Shown: positions 34,831 to 43,752 of the stretch, piece after piece
Layout of the letters: the number at the start of each line of letters is the position of its first letter
Numbering within the stretch: position 1 is the stretch's first letter
Assembly (NCBI RefSeq): GCF_016921115.1
Contig: NZ_JAFFZS010000048.1
Span: 1-45,696, forward strand
Reading direction: 5' to 3'
From: Streptomyces actuosus
GTDB lineage: Bacteria > Actinomycetota > Actinomycetes > Streptomycetales > Streptomycetaceae
Length of the DNA stretch: 45,696 nt
The notes under the pieces: model-generated
Databases searched by the model: none
Told to the model about the DNA's origin: nothing
Seen by the model: only the letters and a program-made list of their open reading frames with translations
Position numbers and translations under genes: made by a program

Positions 34831-37116
34831 TTGAAGACAGTGCTCCTGTCCCCGCGCACCGGTTCCATCACGGTCGGAGACATCCCCGCCCCCGAGGCAG
34901 CCGCTGGGATGGTGCTGATCCGCAACGAATGGTCGCTCATCAGTGCGGGTACCGAGCGGGCGACCGTGGCCACCGGCACCAAGGGGCTGATCGGCAAGGC
35001 GCGACAGCGACCCGACCAGCTGGCGCAGGTGTTCGACAGCGTGAAGCGCACGGGCCTCCTCGACACCTACCGGACCGTCCAGTCGCGCCTGGACCGCCCG
35101 GTGCAGCTCGGCTACTCCTGCGCGGGCACGGTGCTGCGCACGGGCGAGGGGATCGACGACATCCGGCCGGGGATGCGAGTCGCCGCAGCCGGGGCCCGCT
35201 ATGCGTCGCACGCGGAGATCGTCGCCGTACCCCGCAACCTCGTGGTTCCCGTGCCGGACGGTGTGGACACCCGGTGGGCCGCCTTCGCCGCGGTCGGTGC
35301 GATCGCGCTCCAGGGCATCCACCAGGCCGATGCCGTGCCAGGTTCCCGCATCGCCGTCGTCGGCCTGGGACTGGTCGGCCAGATCACGCTGCATCTGCTG
35401 CGCGCCTACGGGTACGACGGGCTGGGCATCGATCCGGATCCGGCCATGGTGGCGCTCGCCGAGTCCGCCGGCCTCGCGGCCCTGCCGCGCGACGCCGACG
35501 GTCTGCCGGGGGCGGTCTGCCGGCGGTGGGCGAGCGGGGGCGCGGACGCGGTGCTCGTCACCGCCGCCACCTCCAGCTCCGATCCCGTCGAGTTCGCAGG
35601 TCGGCTCGCCCGCGACCGCGCCACGGTGGTCGTGGTCGGCGACGTCGGCGTCGCGCCGCCACGGTCGTCGTACTACCACAAGGAACTGTCGATCCGTTAC
35701 GCGCGGTCCTACGGCCCCGGCCGGTACGACCCCCGCTTCGAAGAGCGCGGCCAGCCCTATCCCGAGGGCTACGTCCCCTGGACGGAACGTCGCAACCTCG
35801 CCGAGGTACTGCGGCTTCTGGCGACGGGTGCCGTGGACCTTTCCCTGCTCGACCCGCGGGTCTTCGGCATCGAGGAGGCCGGCCGAGCCTACGAGGCGCT
35901 GAAGCCGTCCGACACGGGGCGCAGCGTCGCCCTGCTGCTGCGCTACCCCGGAACCGCGCAGCTCCCGACGCCACCGGCGGCGCGGGCCGACAGCCGCACC
36001 TGGTCGGCCCCGCGCGGCACCCTGCGGATCGCGGCCGTCGGTGCGGGCAACTTCGCGACGAGGACGCTCTTCCCCGAGCTGAAGAAGGAACCCGGCCTCG
36101 CGTTCTCGTGGGTCGCCGGCGGGCGAGGGCTGTCGGCCGCACACCAGGGCCGGCGATGGGGTTTCCGCACCGTCGCCGAGACCGTCGATACCGGTCTCGC
36201 TTCGGGCGACGCCGACTGTGTGCTGGTGCTCAGCCGCCACGACAGCCACGCGCGCTACGCGGCGCAGGTGCTGCGTACCGGCGCAGCCTTGTACTGCGAG
36301 AAGCCACTGGGCCTGAGCGAGACGGAACTGGAGGACATCGCGGAAGCATGGCGGGAAAGCGGTGCCCCGGCGCTGGCCGGGTTCAACCGGCGCTTCGCCC
36401 CCGCGGTGCGAGACCTGCGCGCCGCACTCCCCCCAGGAGCCCCGCTCCAGGTCGTCTACCGGGTGTTCGCGGGCCGGCTCCCGGCGGACCACTGGTACTT
36501 CGACCCCCGGCAGGGCGGTCGGCTGCTCGGCGAGGTGTGTCACTTCATCGACACCGCGAACTTCCTGGCCCCCGGCAGGCCGGTCGCCGTGCGGACCGTC
36601 AGCGTGGACGCGAAGGACCCGGCCACCGCGCAGAGTCTCGTCCTCCAGCTCACGTACGACGACGGATCGGCCGCGTCCATCGTCTACGGAGGCCTGACTC
36701 CGCCCGGCGCTCCCAAGGAACTCCTCGAGGTGGCCTGTGACGGAGTGGCGTCCAGGATCGACGACTTCCGTTCGCTCACCGTCTGGAAGGGGGGCCGTCC
36801 GGCCACCAGGAAGTACCGGGGCGCGCCCAAGGGCCACGCGGCGGAGATGCGCACCCTCCTCCGTCTCCTGCGGGGCGGGCCCCTGGACGCGGAGACGGCG
36901 GCCGCCGCCGACTTCGCATCGGCGCTGCGGAGCTCACTCGTCACCTGCCTGGCGGCCCGCTCACTCACTGAGGACCGAGTCGTGGAGTGCGTCCCCGGCA
37001 CACCGGCCCTGGCCACAGCACTGGGGGACCCGCCACCCCCTGCGGTCCCCGCCACCGAGGTGCCCGGGACGCAGGAGCAGACCGGTGGATCCCCTTCGAC
37101 CACGGCAGCGTCCTGA
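34831..37116 (+). CDS. Two-domain oxidoreductase (MDR + Gfo/Idh/MocA)
   Basis: The 761-residue protein joins two enzymes. Residues 1-370 are a medium-chain dehydrogenase-like domain: EWSLISAGTERATVA, GYSCAGTVLRTGEG, and the NAD loop VVGLGLVGQITLHLL around 176-190. No catalytic zinc set is seen. Residues 395-730 are a Gfo/Idh/MocA domain: IAAVGAGNFATRTLFPEL near 400, CEKPLG with E490-K491-P492 as the catalytic lysine motif, and DHWYFDPRQGGRLLGEVCHF. This fused family is known from surface-polysaccharide clusters, but its reaction is not settled; a sugar redox or rearrangement step is likely. It starts at TTG 34831. Its stop overlaps the next gene's ATG (TGATG). Confidence 0.87.
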   Translation: MKTVLLSPRTGSITVGDIPAPEAAAGMVLIRNEWSLISAGTERATVATGTKGLIGKARQRPDQLAQVFDSVKRTGLLDTYRTVQSRLDRPVQLGYSCAGTVLRTGEGIDDIRPGMRVAAAGARYASHAEIVAVPRNLVVPVPDGVDTRWAAFAAVGAIALQGIHQADAVPGSRIAVVGLGLVGQITLHLLRAYGYDGLGIDPDPAMVALAESAGLAALPRDADGLPGAVCRRWASGGADAVLVTAATSSSDPVEFAGRLARDRATVVVVGDVGVAPPRSSYYHKELSIRYARSYGPGRYDPRFEERGQPYPEGYVPWTERRNLAEVLRLLATGAVDLSLLDPRVFGIEEAGRAYEALKPSDTGRSVALLLRYPGTAQLPTPPAARADSRTWSAPRGTLRIAAVGAGNFATRTLFPELKKEPGLAFSWVAGGRGLSAAHQGRRWGFRTVAETVDTGLASGDADCVLVLSRHDSHARYAAQVLRTGAALYCEKPLGLSETELEDIAEAWRESGAPALAGFNRRFAPAVRDLRAALPPGAPLQVVYRVFAGRLPADHWYFDPRQGGRLLGEVCHFIDTANFLAPGRPVAVRTVSVDAKDPATAQSLVLQLTYDDGSAASIVYGGLTPPGAPKELLEVACDGVASRIDDFRSLTVWKGGRPATRKYRGAPKGHAAEMRTLLRLLRGGPLDAETAAAADFASALRSSLVTCLAARSLTEDRVVECVPGTPALATALGDPPPPAVPATEVPGTQEQTGGSPSTTAAS

Positions 37117-39020
37117 TGTGCGGCTTCGTCGTGCTGCTCAACCGAGCCGCGCGAGCCCGGCCGCGGCAGCCCGCCCCCTGCGCGTCGATCGCCCACCGCG
37201 GCCCCGACACGAGCGGGCACATGAACCTGGAAGGCCCGGACTGGCAGGCGGCGCTGTACTTCCGCCGCCTGGCCGTCGTGGATCTCGACCCGCGCAGCGA
37301 TCAGCCCTTCGGTTCCCGCCGGCGCGGCGTGCTGGTCTACAACGGTGAGATCTACAACGTGCCCCACCTCCGCGATCTCCTCCGCAAGCGGCACGTGAGG
37401 TTCACGACGGAGGGTGACACCGAGGTCCTCTACGAACTGCTGCTCCAGCCGGATGCGCCACGCCTGCTCGACGAGGTGGACGGCATGTTCGCCTTCGCCC
37501 TGCTTCTGCCCGACGGCGAATTGCGCTACGGGCGCGACCGACTGGGCATCAAGCCCCTGTACGCCGCGTCCGACCCGTCGGGCCGTCTGGTGGCGCTCGC
37601 CAGCGAGATCGAGCCGCTGCGGGCCGCCGGCCTGGCCGGCGACGTCGATCCGGTGGCGGTGGCCCAGGGCGCCATGTTCCTGTGGACGCCGCCGCCGCGC
37701 ACCGGCTGGCAGCGCGTGCGTGCCGTTCCGGCGGGGACGGTTCTGTCACGGCGCGCCCCCGAGTACGACGAGGCGTCATGCCGATGGAGCTCCGGTGCGG
37801 TGGCTGCGGTGGAGGACATCGGGGCGGCGGTGCGCGCATCGGTCGCCCGGCAGGTGCGTGCGGACGTGGCCGTCGGGTTGCTGCTCAGCGGAGGCCTCGA
37901 CAGCACCTGGCTCGGAGTGGAGCTGGCGCGCGAAGGCTTCACCGGCCCGGCTTTCGCCGCCCGGCCGCACCGGGCGGCGGCCGGCACTGAGCCCTTCGAG
38001 GACGACGCTCCCTACGCCGCCAGGGTCGCCGATCGGCTGGACCTGCCATTGACCTGGGTCGACCTCGACATCGACGTGCTGCGCCGGATCCCGGAGCTGG
38101 TCGCCGTCATGGAGGTGCCGTTCGGGGACCCGGCAGCCCTCGCCCTCCTGCAGCTCTCCCGTGCCGCACGTGGTCGGGCCACCGTGCTGCTGTCGGGGCT
38201 GGGAGTGGAGGAGTTGTTCCTGGGCTACGAGCGCTACCAGGCTGTGCTGTTGCTGCAACGGCTCCCTGCTTGGGCACGCCCCGCCCTGGGGGCCACCACC
38301 TCGGTGCCGAGCCCTCGCCGCTTCCGGGGCCGCGCGGCCAAGTTCGGGCGGCTGCTGCAACTGGGCGCCCGGGACTGGTCGTGGGCGACGCAGGCGTACT
38401 ACTCCGGGCGTGAATGGGCGTCATTGTCGCCGCTCGTCGGGCTCGACGCGGTCACAGAACGGCACCGTGAGGTGGCGGGAGCCGTCCTCGATGCGGGCGG
38501 GACGCCCCTCGCGGCGCTGGCGGAGTGCGACCGCCGGCTGTTCCTGCCGGGGCTGAACCTGCTGTACGGCGATCGTGCGTCGATGCGGGCGAGCGTCGAG
38601 CTGCGGGTTCCGTTCCTGGGGGAGCCGGTGGTGGCCGCCGCCCTCGGGGCCGTTGCGGAAGATCAGCTGAGCCTCGGCGACGGCAAGGCGCGCTTCCGCG
38701 CGGCTGCCGTGGCGTCCGGGGTGCCGGATTTCGTCGCCCGCCGTCCCAAGACGGGGTTCGGGGCGCCGGTGCGGTCGTTGTTGCGCGAGCACGGCGGTCA
38801 GCTGTGGTCCGAGGTACGGCGCTCCCCCCTGTTCGACGACGTCTTCGACCGGCGGACCGCCGATCGCATCGTCGCCGAGCATGTGCAGGGCCGGCACGAC
38901 CGCGGACTCGCCGTGTTCGGGTTGCTGTGCGCTGCCGTGTGGTGGGACCGGAACGCGGCCGGGGGCGCCGGGCGGAGCGCGGAGGCCCTGGCCGGGTATC
39001 AGGCTTCAGCGGTGGGCTGA
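37116..39020 (+). CDS. Asparagine-synthase-like amidotransferase
   Basis: This 634-residue protein has the class II glutamine amidotransferase domain: Met-Cys2-Gly-Phe start, with Cys2 as nucleophile, then AHRGPDTSG, VYNGEIYN and FATEGDTEVL-like FTTEGDTEVLYELL. It is followed by an ATP-pyrophosphatase domain with LLLSGGLDSTWL at 255-266. RVPFLGEPVVAAAL and KARFRAAAVASGVPDFVARR-KTGFG are further family motifs. In glycan clusters such proteins amidate uronic acids rather than aspartate (for example WbpS-type enzymes). With UDP-ManNAcA made by WecB/WecC here, amidation of that sugar is a reasonable inference. It is translationally coupled to the two-domain oxidoreductase, and its 3' end overlaps the convergent gene by 22 bases. 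Confidence 0.88.
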   Translation: MCGFVVLLNRAARARPRQPAPCASIAHRGPDTSGHMNLEGPDWQAALYFRRLAVVDLDPRSDQPFGSRRRGVLVYNGEIYNVPHLRDLLRKRHVRFTTEGDTEVLYELLLQPDAPRLLDEVDGMFAFALLLPDGELRYGRDRLGIKPLYAASDPSGRLVALASEIEPLRAAGLAGDVDPVAVAQGAMFLWTPPPRTGWQRVRAVPAGTVLSRRAPEYDEASCRWSSGAVAAVEDIGAAVRASVARQVRADVAVGLLLSGGLDSTWLGVELAREGFTGPAFAARPHRAAAGTEPFEDDAPYAARVADRLDLPLTWVDLDIDVLRRIPELVAVMEVPFGDPAALALLQLSRAARGRATVLLSGLGVEELFLGYERYQAVLLLQRLPAWARPALGATTSVPSPRRFRGRAAKFGRLLQLGARDWSWATQAYYSGREWASLSPLVGLDAVTERHREVAGAVLDAGGTPLAALAECDRRLFLPGLNLLYGDRASMRASVELRVPFLGEPVVAAALGAVAEDQLSLGDGKARFRAAAVASGVPDFVARRPKTGFGAPVRSLLREHGGQLWSEVRRSPLFDDVFDRRTADRIVAEHVQGRHDRGLAVFGLLCAAVWWDRNAAGGAGRSAEALAGYQASAVG

Positions 39021-40198
39021 CTCACGGGGGCGGGCGCAGCGGCCGGGCGGGGTCCGTCCGGCAGGGCATCGTGCAGGGCCGTCAGCGCGTCCAGGAGGGG
39101 AGCGGCACTCCAGCGGGGTGACTCCCACAGGGCGCTGTTCGCCCGGGAAACCCCGGTGGGCGTACCGAGGCCGGGGTAGCGGTGCGCGACGGCCGCGAGT
39201 ACCGCGTGGGCGAAGTCCGCCGCGACGAAGCCGCGCTCGGCTGCCCAGGCCGCCATCCGCACCGCTGTCGCGTCGTTGTTCGGGTCCCGGCGGGGTCCTC
39301 CGTCAGCGAAGTAGCGGGGGAGCGGGCCATCGAAGAGATGCCGCAGGTAGTGGTTCACGCCCCGTTCGAGGGGGGCTCGGACGTCCATGCCGAGCAGCGT
39401 CGCCGCCTGGTCGAGGCGCAGCAACGTGTATCCGGTGTGGAAGCCGTCCACCCAGCCCAGGCGACGCCCCCGCCCGTACGGCCACGAGCCGTCGGGGCGT
39501 TGGCCGGCCAGGCTGACCTCGGCCGCACGGCGTGCGGAGTCCGCGAGACGGTCCGCCGAGGCGCCGGGCAGGACACCGGTGAGTGACAGCCGGGCGGCGA
39601 GAGCGGCGCCCATGAGGTTGGCATTGTGGACGAGGACGCCGCTGGTGGGGGTGTAGGTGAAGTACGTGCCGTTGTGCAGGTGCTCCAGCAGCCCGCGTGC
39701 CAGCGACCGTACGGCGTCGTCGTCGAGCGTCCCGGTGTCCAGGCAGCCCTCTGCGCAGAAGGTGGTCGCCACGAGGTTGGGGACGGTGGCCGGGTAGTAC
39801 GCCCAGCGGGTCTGCACGTCGAACTCGTAGCGCCACAGCCCGGCGTAGCGCCCCGCCATCTGCTCGGCGGCCGTCCGGCGGCCCAGGCGGACGGCGCGCT
39901 CGCGCCACACCGGGGACGCGGAGAGCCGGGCGCAAGCGCTCGCCGCGCATCCCGTGGCCGTGGCGGTGCGCAGCGGGAGGATGCCCAGGACCGGCCGCAG
40001 GTCGACCGGGCTGCGTTTGACGGTCTGCAGCAGTGCCTGCCGGAGCACTCGATGAACGGCCAGTCGCCTGAGCGGACCGGCCAATCCGTCGTACGGGTCG
40101 GGTCCCGCCCAGTCGCGGGCGTCGGCCCACCGGAACAGCTGTTCCGCCCACGTGAGCACGTCCGTGGCGGCGCCGGAGGCGTCGGTGTGGGATGGCAT
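38999..40198 (-). CDS. Alpha/alpha-toroid-like protein of unknown function
   Basis: The 399-residue protein lacks a signal peptide or membrane span. The region about 130-350 shows repeated helix pairs with small-loop motifs such as RRAAEVSLAGQRPDGSWPYG, WVDGFHTGYTLLRLDQAATL and RDPNNDATAVRMAAWA. QxxDGSWxYG is the typical mark of an alpha/alpha toroid, shared by prenyltransferase/terpene cyclase-like and polysaccharide-lyase or epimerase-like folds. The DxDD motif of terpene cyclases is not evident. AAGGAGA before ATG 40198 sets the start. The place between the amidotransferase and the initiating transferase suggests a glycan-processing role, but none is proven. Confidence 0.72.
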   Translation of the reverse strand: MPSHTDASGAATDVLTWAEQLFRWADARDWAGPDPYDGLAGPLRRLAVHRVLRQALLQTVKRSPVDLRPVLGILPLRTATATGCAASACARLSASPVWRERAVRLGRRTAAEQMAGRYAGLWRYEFDVQTRWAYYPATVPNLVATTFCAEGCLDTGTLDDDAVRSLARGLLEHLHNGTYFTYTPTSGVLVHNANLMGAALAARLSLTGVLPGASADRLADSARRAAEVSLAGQRPDGSWPYGRGRRLGWVDGFHTGYTLLRLDQAATLLGMDVRAPLERGVNHYLRHLFDGPLPRYFADGGPRRDPNNDATAVRMAAWAAERGFVAADFAHAVLAAVAHRYPGLGTPTGVSRANSALWESPRWSAAPLLDALTALHDALPDGPRPAAAPAPVSQPTAEA

Positions 40199-40212
40199 GC
40201 GTCTCCTTCTGC

Positions 40213-41706
40213 TCAGTAGGCTCCCGCGCCCGTCATGACGGCCCGGACCGTTCGCACCAGCACCTCGAGGTCCGCGGACGGGGTCCAGTTGTCCACGTAC
40301 CTCAGGTCCAGCGTCATCGTCTCGTCCCACGACAGGTCGGAGCGGCCGCTGATCTGCCACAGGCCGGTCAGGCCCGGCTTGACGGCCAGTCTGCGCAGTT
40401 CCACCTCGTCGTAGCGGGCGACCTCGTCCGGCAGCGGCGGCCGCGGACCGACCAGGGACATGTCCCCCCGTATCACGTTGAACAGCTGCGGCAGCTCGTC
40501 CAGAGAGCAGCGGCGCAGCACGCGGCCGACCCGGGTGATCCGCGGATCCCGGCGGATCTTGAACATTCGGCCGTCCTGTTCGTTGGTCCAGGCCAGTTGA
40601 CACCGCAGACGTTCCGCGTCGGCGACCATCGTGCGGAACTTCGCCATCGTGAAGGGCACCCCGTCACGGCCGATCCGGGTCTGCCGGTACACAACCGGGC
40701 CCGGGGAGTCCAGGCGTACCGCCAGGGCGATCGCCGCGAACACCGGAGCGAGAAGGACGATGAGCAGCGCCGCGCCGAGCCCGTCGATCACCGTCTTCAG
40801 CAGAGCGGCGAAACCCCGCCTGAGCGGCGGGGCCACGTTGAGCATGGTGAGCCCGGCGACCGAGAAGACGCCCACCCGGCGCCCGGCGACCTCGGTCAGA
40901 CCGGGTACGACGACGAGCCGGCACCCCTCGCCGTGCAGTGCCCAGGACAGCCGGCGCAGACGTGTTCCGGTCAGACCCGGTCCCGGTACGACGAGGACCG
41001 CCTCGACACGGAGCTGCCGGGCCGCCTCCAGCACCGGTGCGGAGTCGGCCGACATGCTCGATGGTGCCTCGGCGTCGAGGCGGGCGGTCACGGGAGCCGA
41101 CGCACAGGATTCCCCGTCGCCGACCGGGCACACTCCGACGACGGCGAACTCGTGGTCCGTCCGCCGTGCCAGATGGCTGACCAGCCCGTCGACCGCGCTC
41201 ACCTCCCCGATCACCAGGGCGCGGCGCACCGTGCGGCCGCCATGGCGCCGGGCGGCGAGATGACGGTGGATGAGCGCGTGCACGACGGCGCTCGTCGGGG
41301 CGCTGGGCACGAGGGCGGCGAGCGCGAGGAAGAAGGGGGACTCCTCACCCGTCGCCGCCCGGACCACCGCGAGCGTTCCGACCAGGACCAGCCAGTCCTG
41401 CAGCGCGGGGCGGAAGGCACCGTACTCGCCGAGGCGGCGTTCGGCGTAGCGGTTCCGCGAGGCCCGTACGAGGAGCCAGCACGCGGCGGCCACCGCCGCG
41501 TTGGCCACCGCATGCGCACCGCCCATCAGGGCACCGGCAAGGTACACCGGCAGGGCGACGCCGACCGCGTCACCGAGGACGGCGGCCGGTGTGTACCAGA
41601 CGGCTTTGCCGGTGGGGCGTCCGGCCGGTGGCTGCTCCTGGACGACCTGTGTCCGCGGATGTCGTACCGCTGATACCTGGGGCTTGATCTTCCCTAACAG
41701 CCACAT
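40213..41706 (-). CDS. Polyprenyl glycosylphosphotransferase (initiating sugar transferase)
   Basis: This 497-residue membrane protein starts the lipid-linked repeat by moving a sugar-1-phosphate to undecaprenyl phosphate. The N-terminal half has about four or five helices and a central CoA-binding-like domain (RRALVIGEVSAVDGLVSHL). The C-terminal PNPT catalytic domain begins with a membrane helix, LGAALLIVLLAPVFAAIALAV. It contains SPGPVVYRQTRIGRDG, FTMAKFRTMV, DELPQLFNVIRGDMSLVGPRP and KPGLTGLWQISGRSDLSWDE, the full set of WbaP/WcaJ motifs. The sugar (hexose or HexNAc type) cannot be told. GGAGGG before ATG 41706 sets the start. It is the right border gene of the cluster, followed on the same strand by the toroid gene after 14 bases. 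Confidence 0.92.
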   Translation of the reverse strand: MWLLGKIKPQVSAVRHPRTQVVQEQPPAGRPTGKAVWYTPAAVLGDAVGVALPVYLAGALMGGAHAVANAAVAAACWLLVRASRNRYAERRLGEYGAFRPALQDWLVLVGTLAVVRAATGEESPFFLALAALVPSAPTSAVVHALIHRHLAARRHGGRTVRRALVIGEVSAVDGLVSHLARRTDHEFAVVGVCPVGDGESCASAPVTARLDAEAPSSMSADSAPVLEAARQLRVEAVLVVPGPGLTGTRLRRLSWALHGEGCRLVVVPGLTEVAGRRVGVFSVAGLTMLNVAPPLRRGFAALLKTVIDGLGAALLIVLLAPVFAAIALAVRLDSPGPVVYRQTRIGRDGVPFTMAKFRTMVADAERLRCQLAWTNEQDGRMFKIRRDPRITRVGRVLRRCSLDELPQLFNVIRGDMSLVGPRPPLPDEVARYDEVELRRLAVKPGLTGLWQISGRSDLSWDETMTLDLRYVDNWTPSADLEVLVRTVRAVMTGAGAY

Positions 41707-42140
41707 TTCGCCCTCCAAATGGCAAAACAAGGGACAAGCCGAGTGTGTACGGCCCCCGTCGGGGGAGCGCGGTGCGACGCTGGTGACGACGGTGAATCTC
41801 ACCCGATGGGCAGATCGCATGCTGTGCTGATTCAGGCCCCCGCGAAGGCCGCGCCGACGGTCCCCTCGCCGTCTTCGCGGATCCGCGACGGGGCTCCCGG
41901 CCCCGGTACGACTACTCGTCCCCGCCGTACGCACGGCAGTGCCGACGGTCCGGGCGCACATGGCCTGAGGCACTGCTCGACCGCTGATGAGGAGCCTGAC
42001 AGCCACCCGGCCCGGCAACGCCGGGGCCGCGACAGGGCGGACCTGTGAGCGAAGCGACGGCCTGCGCGCGGTGCTGGGGACAACTGGAGTACGGGCGGGT
42101 TCTTTGAGGGGCTGATCGGCGCGTCGTTCCATTTCAGCTG
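41707..42140. promoter_or_regulatory. Spacer between polysaccharide cluster and recombinase module
   Basis: No gene is supported in this part of the 525-base gap. It holds the promoter of the initiating transferase on the minus strand (AT-richer DNA near 41700-41740). Several short frames read as low-complexity shadows. It may include the junction where the recombinase module was inserted. Confidence 0.35.
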
Positions 42141-42164
42141 GCAGGAGGTTCGATGGGCTCCTGC
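42141..42164. repeat. Inverted repeat upstream of the recombinase module
   Basis: GCAGGAG (42141-42147) pairs perfectly with CTCCTGC (42158-42164) around a 10-base centre. A second palindrome, CCTGAA-T-TTCAGG, follows at 42194-42206, just before the recombinase start at 42232. Both share CCTG/CAGG cores. They could be recombinase-binding arms, an operator for the HTH protein, or ordinary hairpins. Confidence 0.45.
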
Positions 42165-42231
42165 ATCTGCTGCTCAGGATGTTAGGCCGTTCTCCTGAAT
42201 TTCAGGACTCTCTGCTGTAATTTCAACGTCC

Positions 42232-43419
42232 GTGGCAGATCCCGGGACTCGCGTGCTCTCCCTCGTACCGCCTCCCAGCGAACCGTCGCCCGCAGAGGCG
42301 GAGTTGCTGGGAGGCGAGCCGGGGCTGAGCGACGTGCTGTTGCTGCAACGCCGGTATGCAGGCGGGGCGGACGAGGAAGACGAGCAACTGTTCTTCATGG
42401 ACGCGCTGGTCGAGTACCAGTGGGCGCGAGACGTGGCGGGCTTGGCGTCCTCGACGCTGGACGGCCTGACGAAACCGGTGATCGAGGTGTGCGACCACTA
42501 CGGTGTGGTCCCGTGGCGGTTGACGCCGCGTCACGTCGACGCCTACTTCGCCGGGGTCGGCAAGCGCCAGGCGCCGACGGTGCGATCGAAGCTGAACCGG
42601 ATCGACCACTTCTTCGCGTTCCTGGAGCAACGCTACGCGCACGAGATCTTTCGGCGGTTCGGGGCGGTGGTCGAGTCGCCGGTCGATCCGTTCAACCGAC
42701 ACGCACACCGCGGTGACTTCGGCCTTCGGGTGCCACCGTCGGCCCGGGCGGTCAACGAGTTCTTCGCCGGTTGGCGGCAGGAGCTGGCGCACGCACGCAA
42801 GGAGGCGGTGGCGTGCAGGGACTACGTGATGGCGAAGTTGATCTACATATCCGGGGTGCGGGCTTCGGAGCTGTGCCAGATGCGCATGAAGGACCTGCAC
42901 TGGGAGGCCGGCGACTTCGGGCGGTTCGTGGTCCAGGGCAAGGGCGCCCGAGGGTCGGGGCCCCGGCAGCGAGAAGCGTTTCTGTTCGCCGAGGGACGTG
43001 AGCTGCTGTGGTGGTACGTGGAGGAAGTCCGCGGGTTGTTCTCAGACGACCCGGAGCACCCTGAGTCGCCGGTCTGGCCCTCGGAGCGCCTGGCGCGAGA
43101 TCTTGGCGGCGTGCCGAACCCTGTCGGCCCGGCGGTGACAACGTCGACGCTACGGAAGGCCCTGGCGAGAGCCTCGGAGGCCCACCTGGCAGGTCCGGTC
43201 GAGCGGATCTTTCCTCATCTGCTTCGGCATGCTTGTGCCACACACCGTTACGAGGCGGGGATGTCGCTGTGGGAGGTGCAGAAGTTGCTCGGTCATGACT
43301 GGACGACGACCACGGTTCGGTACATTTTGTCCGCTCAGAGCGATCCAGAGATGGCCAGCCGACGTTCGTCGGCTCGGGCCGCACAACGCCTACGCGTAGA
43401 CACGGGGGGTCTGTCGTGA
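42232..43419 (+). CDS. Tyrosine recombinase/integrase (first gene of three-gene module)
   Basis: The 395-residue recombinase has a core-binding domain near 60-160 (WARDVAGLASSTLDGLTKPV, SKLNRIDHFFAFLEQRYA). The catalytic domain has all five residues: R210 in GVRASEL, H329 and R332 in HLLRHAC, H355 in LLGHDW and the nucleophile Y364 in VRYIL. It should cut and join DNA by a phosphotyrosine intermediate. The start is GTG 42232. Its stop overlaps the GTG of the next gene (GTGA), showing that the three genes are coupled. The residues around 125-160 (HEIFRRFGAVVESPVDPFNR) are typical of recombinases encoded with partner recombinases. Confidence 0.92.
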   Translation: MADPGTRVLSLVPPPSEPSPAEAELLGGEPGLSDVLLLQRRYAGGADEEDEQLFFMDALVEYQWARDVAGLASSTLDGLTKPVIEVCDHYGVVPWRLTPRHVDAYFAGVGKRQAPTVRSKLNRIDHFFAFLEQRYAHEIFRRFGAVVESPVDPFNRHAHRGDFGLRVPPSARAVNEFFAGWRQELAHARKEAVACRDYVMAKLIYISGVRASELCQMRMKDLHWEAGDFGRFVVQGKGARGSGPRQREAFLFAEGRELLWWYVEEVRGLFSDDPEHPESPVWPSERLARDLGGVPNPVGPAVTTSTLRKALARASEAHLAGPVERIFPHLLRHACATHRYEAGMSLWEVQKLLGHDWTTTTVRYILSAQSDPEMASRRSSARAAQRLRVDTGGLS

Positions 43420-43751
43420 AGTGGAACCTGCGGTGGGCGGCGGCCAACCGAGGCATCTGGAGGCCCAGTGACCTGATGCCCGTGTTCAAAGAAGTCGGCT
43501 TCACTCCGTCGGTGTCGAAGGTCTCCGCGCTCTGGTCGGGCACACCGGTAACGGTGCGGCTGGACGACCTGGACCTGATCTGCGCTGCCCTTCAGTGCAC
43601 GGTCGCGGACCTGCTCGTCGCCGAACCTGTAGCCGGGAAGACGCCGGTGGCCCAGGACGAGGGGCTCGCGACGGCTGCGGGCGAGCCGCCCAGGCCGGTG
43701 CCGCGCCGGTCCACCGGGGCGGGGCGGCCCAGGTCACTCCCACCGAACTGA
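43416..43751 (+). CDS. Small Cro/C1-type HTH protein
   Basis: This 111-residue protein has its HTH at about residues 12-68: MKWNLRWAAANRGIWRPSDL then SVSKVSALWSGTPVTVRLDD and DLDLICAALQCTVADLLVAE. The pattern (N-terminal basic helix, then LxLDDLDxIC-xL-C-x-x-DLL) is the compact XRE/HTH_26-like fold found in small phage and plasmid regulators. The C-terminal 35 residues are basic, proline-rich and probably disordered. It overlaps the upstream recombinase by four bases, and the next gene starts one base after its stop, so all three are made together. It may control the module or act as a DNA-binding accessory for recombination. Confidence 0.85.
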   Translation: MKWNLRWAAANRGIWRPSDLMPVFKEVGFTPSVSKVSALWSGTPVTVRLDDLDLICAALQCTVADLLVAEPVAGKTPVAQDEGLATAAGEPPRPVPRRSTGAGRPRSLPPN

Positions 43752-43752
43752 G

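Noticed and set aside
40213..42132. A 639-residue sugar transferase starting at 42132
   Set aside because: The extra 142 residues are low complexity, and GGAGGG before ATG 41706 gives a family-like start.
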